From: Nocardiopsis halotolerans DSM 44410
GTDB taxonomy: Bacteria; Actinomycetota; Actinomycetes; Streptosporangiales; Streptosporangiaceae
DNA length: 35,558 nt
NCBI RefSeq assembly: GCF_000341065.1
Contig: NZ_ANAX01000053.1
Span: 9,730 to 45,287 of the forward strand
Direction: 5' to 3'
This document shows, one piece after another, positions 31,806-35,558 of the stretch. The notes under the pieces were generated by a model. It was not told the origin of the DNA, did no database searches, and worked only from the letters and a program-made list of their open reading frames with translations. Position numbers and translations under genes: made by a program. The first letter of the stretch is position 1; each line of letters opens with the position of its first letter.

Positions 31806-31828
31806 GAAGGACCTCGTGCCCCCGGGCG

Positions 31829-34039
31829 TCAGCCCTGGGCGTCAGCGGCCTCGGTCTTCTCCTTGGGCGCCTCGTCCCGGACCGAACGCAGCAGCAGCTG
31901 GGAGACGTCCACGACCTCCAGCGACTCCTTCGCCTCGCCCTGCGACTTCTTCTCGTTGATCGCGTCGCCGAGCATGACCTGGCAGAACGGGCACGCGGTG
32001 GAGACGGTGTCGGGGTTGGTGGTCAGCGCCTCGTCCACACGCTCGGTGTTGATGCGCTTGCCGATCCGCTCCTCCATCCACATGCGGGCACCACCGGCGC
32101 CGCAGCAGAAGCCCCGCTCCTTGTGGCGGTGCATCTCCTGCGTCTTCACGCCGGGCACCTGCGCCATGATGTCGCGCGGCGGCGTGTACACCTTGTTGTG
32201 CCGGCCCAGGAAGCAGGGGTCGTGGTAGGTGATGTTCTCCTCCACGGAGTTGACCGGCGTGAGCCTGCCCTCCTCCACGAGCTTGGCCAGGAGCTGGCTG
32301 TGGTGCACGACCTCGTAGGTGCCGCCAAGTTGCGGGTACTCGTTGGCGAGGGTGTTGAAGCAGTGCGGGCAGCTGGCCACGATCTTGGTGACACCGGCCT
32401 CGTTCAGCGTCTCCACGTTCTGCTGCGCGAGCATCTGGAAGACGTACTCCATGCCCAGGCGGCGCGCGGGGTCACCGGTGCAGGCCTCCATGCCGCCCAG
32501 GACGGCGAACTTCACGCCCGCCATGTCCAGCAGTTCGGCGATGGCCTTGGTGGTCTTCTTGGCGCGGTCCTCCAAGGCGCCGGCGCAGCCGACCCAGAAC
32601 AGGTACTCGGTGTCCTCGGGCAGCTTGTCGTCGACGACCTGGACCTCGACCGGGTTCTCCTGGGAGGCCAGCTCCTCGATCCAGTCCATGCGCCGGTCCT
32701 CGGCCATGCCCCACGGGTTGGCCTTGTTCTCCAGGTTCTTCAGGAGCGTGTTGGCCTCGGACGGGAAGTTGGACTCGACCATCACCTGGTAGCGGCGCAT
32801 GTCGAGGATGTGGTCGATGTGCTCGATGTCGACCGGGCACTGCTCGACGCAGGCGCCGCAGTTGGTGCAGGCCCACAGCTCGTCGGGGTGGATGACGCCG
32901 TTCTCCTCCTCGGTGCCGACCAGCGGCCGGTTGAGGAGGGAGAGGACGTCCACGCCCGCGTGGCTCTCGTCGGGCTTCTCGGCGAGGGTCTCCTCGGTGA
33001 TGCCCTGGAGCAGGTACGGGGCCTTCTCGTAGGTGTGGGCCTGGAGGTCGAGGATGACCTTCTTCGGTGAGAGGGGCTTGCCGGTGTTCCAGGCCGGGCA
33101 CTGGGACTGGCAGCGTCCGCACTCGGTGCAGGTGGTGAAGTCCAGGAGGCCCTTCCAGGTGAAGTCCTCCAGCTTGCCCGCGCCGAACGGGTCCTCGTCG
33201 GGGTCGGCCTCCTCGAAGTCGAGGGGCTTGGTGCCCGACTTGTCCATCATCTGCTTGGCCGCGCCCAGGGACGGGGCGCCGTCCGCGTTGCGCTTGAAGT
33301 AGATGTTGACCGGCGCGAGGAAGCGGTGCCAGCCGATGCCCATGGTGAGCACGCGGGCGATGACCACGAAGAACAGGTAGCTGATGACCAGCTTGAACGC
33401 GGCGACCAGGGCGATGGCGGGCTCGGCGATCGCGGGATCGCCGGGCAGGACCGCGCCGAGGCCGGTGGAGATCGGCGTGGCCCAGGCCGGGAACGGGAAG
33501 TCGCCCATGGCGGACTTGAACCCGCGGATCACGAAGATCGAGATCAGCAGGAGCCACAGGTAGGACTCGACGTAGTACGCGGTCCAGTGCCGGGAGTTGG
33601 TGAACCGGGACTGGCGGCCGAGACGCTTGGGCCCGTTGAGCAGGCGGTAGACGGTCAGGCCGACGATACCGGCGAGGCTGGCCGCGGCGATGACCTCGAT
33701 GGCCAGGCCGTAGAGGGCCCAGTCGTGGATGATCGGCAGCTTGAAGTGCGGGTCGAAGACCTCGCCCTGTGCCTCGATCACCGTGAAGACCAACAGCGGG
33801 AACGAGACCATGACGAACCAGTGGGCGACACCGATCCACGGCCGCTTGAGCATCCGCCCGTGTCCGATGATCTCGATGAGCGCCATGGTGAACCGCTGTC
33901 CGAACGGCCCCTTGCGCTCCGGCTCCACCGAGCGGCCCACACCCACGGTTCGCACGATCTGGCGGATGCTCAGAGCGAACATGGTGAACGCGACCACGGC
34001 GAAGACCGAGGTGATGATGCCCAGTGTCAGGTACAGCAT
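31829..34039 (-). CDS. Membrane (Fe-S)-binding heterodisulfide-reductase-like oxidoreductase
   Basis: 736 residues from ATG 34039 after GGAGG; an in-frame start at 34081 would add 14 poor residues. Five to six membrane segments at the N-terminus (about 3-250) resemble the cytochrome b/NarI gamma domain. Two 4Fe-4S motifs follow: CTECGRCQSQCP and CTNCGACVEQCP (about 325-425). The C-terminal half has two cysteine-rich CCG-type domains (GGMEACTGDPARR; RGFCCGAGGARMW and ACPFCQVML). The same fusion is conserved across actinobacteria (Rv0338c in M. tuberculosis) as a presumed quinone- or thiol-linked electron-transfer enzyme. It is monocistronic, with an operator-like dyad upstream and a strong terminator. 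Confidence 0.95.
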   Translation of the reverse strand: MLYLTLGIITSVFAVVAFTMFALSIRQIVRTVGVGRSVEPERKGPFGQRFTMALIEIIGHGRMLKRPWIGVAHWFVMVSFPLLVFTVIEAQGEVFDPHFKLPIIHDWALYGLAIEVIAAASLAGIVGLTVYRLLNGPKRLGRQSRFTNSRHWTAYYVESYLWLLLISIFVIRGFKSAMGDFPFPAWATPISTGLGAVLPGDPAIAEPAIALVAAFKLVISYLFFVVIARVLTMGIGWHRFLAPVNIYFKRNADGAPSLGAAKQMMDKSGTKPLDFEEADPDEDPFGAGKLEDFTWKGLLDFTTCTECGRCQSQCPAWNTGKPLSPKKVILDLQAHTYEKAPYLLQGITEETLAEKPDESHAGVDVLSLLNRPLVGTEEENGVIHPDELWACTNCGACVEQCPVDIEHIDHILDMRRYQVMVESNFPSEANTLLKNLENKANPWGMAEDRRMDWIEELASQENPVEVQVVDDKLPEDTEYLFWVGCAGALEDRAKKTTKAIAELLDMAGVKFAVLGGMEACTGDPARRLGMEYVFQMLAQQNVETLNEAGVTKIVASCPHCFNTLANEYPQLGGTYEVVHHSQLLAKLVEEGRLTPVNSVEENITYHDPCFLGRHNKVYTPPRDIMAQVPGVKTQEMHRHKERGFCCGAGGARMWMEERIGKRINTERVDEALTTNPDTVSTACPFCQVMLGDAINEKKSQGEAKESLEVVDVSQLLLRSVRDEAPKEKTEAADAQG

Positions 34040-34103
34040 CGTCCGTGGCCTCCCATCCTGCTTCGTCGTCCGGTGCGCCACACACCGGGGGTCGACATCT
34101 ATG

Positions 34104-34117
34104 TTACTAGCGAGTAA
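34104..34117. promoter_or_regulatory. Operator-like dyad TTACTAG-CGAGTAA
   Basis: A 14-base dyad (TTACT and AGTAA, 12 of 14 symmetric) 65-78 bases before ATG 34039, in an A/T island. On the minus strand TAACAT overlaps it as a possible -10. TACT-N4-AGTA sites resemble those bound by TetR-type lipid/acyl-CoA regulators in actinomycetes. Confidence 0.5.
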
Positions 34118-34212
34118 TAGCGCGGTCGCCAGCGAGGTCGCCCAGGAGGGCGCCCCGCCCCGTCACCACGCGATCCCGGGCCGCGGAACCCGGTCGCCGC
34201 GTGTGCTCCGGC

Positions 34213-34243
34213 GCTGGTCCGCACCGGTGCTGGTCCGCACCGG
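34213..34243. repeat. 16-base direct repeat that folds into a hairpin
   Basis: GCTGGTCCGCACCGG occurs at 34213 and 34229. The second copy also makes a perfect 7-bp hairpin (CCGGTGC, TGGTCC, GCACCGG; 34224-34243), a possible terminator of the lyase transcript. Confidence 0.5.
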
Positions 34244-34297
34244 CACGGCGGGACCGCGCTGGATGTGCCCGAACGGAGTTCGGACGCACCGCACGTC

Positions 34298-34354
34298 CTA
34301 TATGTAGCGGACGGCGGTCACGGGACGACTCGACGGGGGTATCGGTGTCTTCAC
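34298..34354 (-). CDS. Possible tiny ORF, 18 residues
   Basis: GTG 34354 has GGGGAG six bases upstream and runs 18 codons (VKTPIPPSSRPVTAVRYI) to TAG at 34298, about 260 bases before the reductase start. The good ribosome site and A/T-rich flank are its only support. Confidence 0.2.
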   Translation of the reverse strand: MKTPIPPSSRPVTAVRYI

Positions 34355-34603
34355 CGTTTCTCCCCTATTACCAGGTTGCGGCATGGGCGGGGGTGGAACG
34401 ACCACGACTTCGCACCTGTGGACGACCGCCGGGGCGCTCCCGGGAAGGGGGCTGGCGCGGGAAGGGGCCGGGCGGTGGAACGGGGGCCGGGCGTGTGCGG
34501 GCACGGCGACGCGCGGGGTGACGTGGGCCCCCGTCTTCCAGTCCCTCCGGGGCGTCCCACCGCTGACAACGCCCGCCCTCCGCCTGTGGAGGAACACCGA
34601 AGG

Positions 34604-35515
34604 TCAGGCGCAGCCGCCGAGCTCGCAGATGTCGGCGCGCGAGGTGGACACCTTCAGGTCGTCGTACCAGACGTAGCTGTCGTGTGCCGGGGCGAACCCC
34701 TCGGTGGAGCCGCCGAAGAAGGACCAGAGGTAGGCCTTCTCCACCAGGTCCTCGTTGCTCACCAGGCGCAGACCGGTGACCAGTGCGGCGGACTCGCCGC
34801 CGTAGAGGACCTCGATCTCCCCGTCGGGGTTGGCCCGGCCGTCGGTCACGGTGTTGACCCGGACCCGCTGGACGATGTGCACCCACTCGCCCCGGGGGTA
34901 GTGGACGACGCCCCCGTCGACGCGCAGGGGCTCGGAGTCGCCGAACTCGCCCTTCTTGTCCATGTGGTAGTAGTACAGCTCCGCCCTGCCGTCGCGGCGC
35001 CAGATCACGCGCGAGCTGTAACCGTTCTCCCCCGTGCAGACGTCCCCGCCCGAGCACCCCGCGCCGCCCGCCAGCCCGAACCCCAGCTTCCCGCCGAACG
35101 AGGTGGTCCCCCAGCTGAAGTCCGCCCCGAAGCGCGCCCAGAAGGACAGGTAGTACTCGCGTGCCGGGGTGAGCCGGAACGGCGCCAGCCCGCCGGAGTC
35201 CCGCGGACCGATCTCCCCCTCGGGATAGGACACGCGCAGCGACTGGTCGCCCCCGTGGGCGGGCACCGAGTCGTCGATCACGGCGCGGTCCTCCAGGCCC
35301 CTGGCGCTGGGGGCGTACCACCCGTCCCTCTCCCACTCCGCGAGGGTGTAGGCGCTGCCCGCGGCCGGACGCTCGAAGGTGTTGTGCCGGTACGTGGGGG
35401 AGAAGACGCCCCCGGTCGGCGCGGGATCGTCCCCGGCGAACGCGGGGACGGCGCCCCACGGGGCCAGCAGCACCGTGGTGGCGAGCGCGGAGGCGAGCAG
35501 GGCCTTGGGCGTCAC
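34604..35515 (-). CDS. Secreted polysaccharide lyase-like protein (PL14-type fold)
   Basis: 303 residues from GTG 35515 after GGAGACGCCC. A signal peptide with a Leu/Ala core is cut near PAFAGD. The mature chain is a beta jelly-roll: NTFERPAAGSAYTLAEWERDGW, SLRVSYPEGEIGPRDSGG, the central SWGTTSFGGKLGFGLAGG (a GGKLPG-like motif of alginate/glucuronan lyase families), then YYYHMDKKGEFGD, GEWVHIVQRVRVN and a C-terminal YVWYDDLKVS strand. These mark the polysaccharide lyase 14-like family, which cleaves uronic-acid polymers. Four cysteines (two in the central loop, two at the end) may form disulfides. Catalytic residues are not certain. It is a monocistronic exoenzyme. Confidence 0.8.
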   Translation of the reverse strand: MTPKALLASALATTVLLAPWGAVPAFAGDDPAPTGGVFSPTYRHNTFERPAAGSAYTLAEWERDGWYAPSARGLEDRAVIDDSVPAHGGDQSLRVSYPEGEIGPRDSGGLAPFRLTPAREYYLSFWARFGADFSWGTTSFGGKLGFGLAGGAGCSGGDVCTGENGYSSRVIWRRDGRAELYYYHMDKKGEFGDSEPLRVDGGVVHYPRGEWVHIVQRVRVNTVTDGRANPDGEIEVLYGGESAALVTGLRLVSNEDLVEKAYLWSFFGGSTEGFAPAHDSYVWYDDLKVSTSRADICELGGCA

Positions 35516-35558
35516 GGGCGTCTCCGTTTCACGGGTGCGAGCACGGCGCTGGCGGGGG

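Larger units (their letters stand above)
34040..34603. other. 564-base gap upstream of the (Fe-S) reductase
   Basis: It holds the reductase promoter region with a TTACT-N4-AGTAA dyad, a direct repeat and hairpin at 34213-34243, a tiny possible ORF at 34298-34354, and G/C-rich sequence downstream of the lyase gene. Nothing else in it looks like a gene. Confidence 0.6.

Noticed and set aside
34298-34597. 99-codon minus-strand frame next to the lyase
   Set aside because: Pro/Arg-rich with no ribosome site for its longest start; only the 18-codon 3' part has one and is listed as a weak candidate.
1-35558. tRNA, rRNA, transposase or phage attachment site
   Set aside because: No T-loop-like GTTCRA context with flanking pairing, no rRNA-like segments, no transposase motifs and no att-like repeats were seen by eye.

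Overview
The window is very GC-rich with strong third-position G/C bias, so most open frames are antisense shadows of real genes. GGAGG-type ribosome sites, frequent GTG/TTG starts, WXG100/type VII secretion (T7SS) genes, a DivIVA-like coiled-coil protein, a YidC-DUF6412 pair and a large membrane (Fe-S) reductase point to an actinomycete. My best guess is a Nocardiopsis-like member of the Streptosporangiales, from gene style only. I saw no rRNA, tRNA, CRISPR array or insertion sequence.

Region 1 (1-12204) is a T7SS-like locus. On the minus strand, reading from 8900 down to 1, lie a 1759-residue, cysteine-free, repeat-rich protein with a T7SS-signal-like N-terminus, a small EspC-like helical protein, an unrecognised 221-residue protein, a WXG100-like protein that lacks the W-x-G turn, and the N-terminal half of an FHA-containing FtsK/EssC-like ATPase cut by the window edge. 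Divergent from the giant gene is a signal peptide-LysM-Pro-rich-TM-cytosolic protein, followed by a convergent PQQ/WD-like lipoprotein. This is the best candidate for an undescribed system.

Region 2 (12314-16759) holds a YigZ/IMPACT protein divergent from a cysteine-containing HTH regulator, a DUF3291 gene with a probable leaderless promoter, a SodC-like lipoprotein that appears copper-only, a secondary YidC insertase with its DUF6412 neighbour, and a small three-cysteine protein.

Region 3 (16848-19977) looks like a D-amino-acid derivative catabolic module: an amidohydrolase of the N-acyl-D-amino-acid deacylase family overlaps a PfkB sugar kinase by 4 bases. A divergent ridA gene lies across a 21-bp dyad that covers the deacylase -35 box.

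Region 4 (20016-26877) holds a SAM methyltransferase, a TetR regulator divergent from a 14-TM MFS exporter with an operator-like dyad on the -35 box, a GNAT acetyltransferase whose start sits in a perfect hairpin, a DivIVA-like protein with a 42-bp coding tandem repeat and a possible stress-sigma promoter, a gamma-carbonic-anhydrase-family protein, and a small unknown protein preceded by a structured intergenic region.

Region 5 (27018-31581) is a minus-strand operon of ABC ATPase, ABC-2 permease and two tandem DesK-type histidine kinases, with no response regulator. The first kinase has Gln where the phospho-accepting His should be. Region 6 (31829-35515) holds a nitrate-reductase-gamma/4Fe-4S/CCG fusion reductase behind a TTACT-N4-AGTAA dyad, and a secreted polysaccharide-lyase-like protein.
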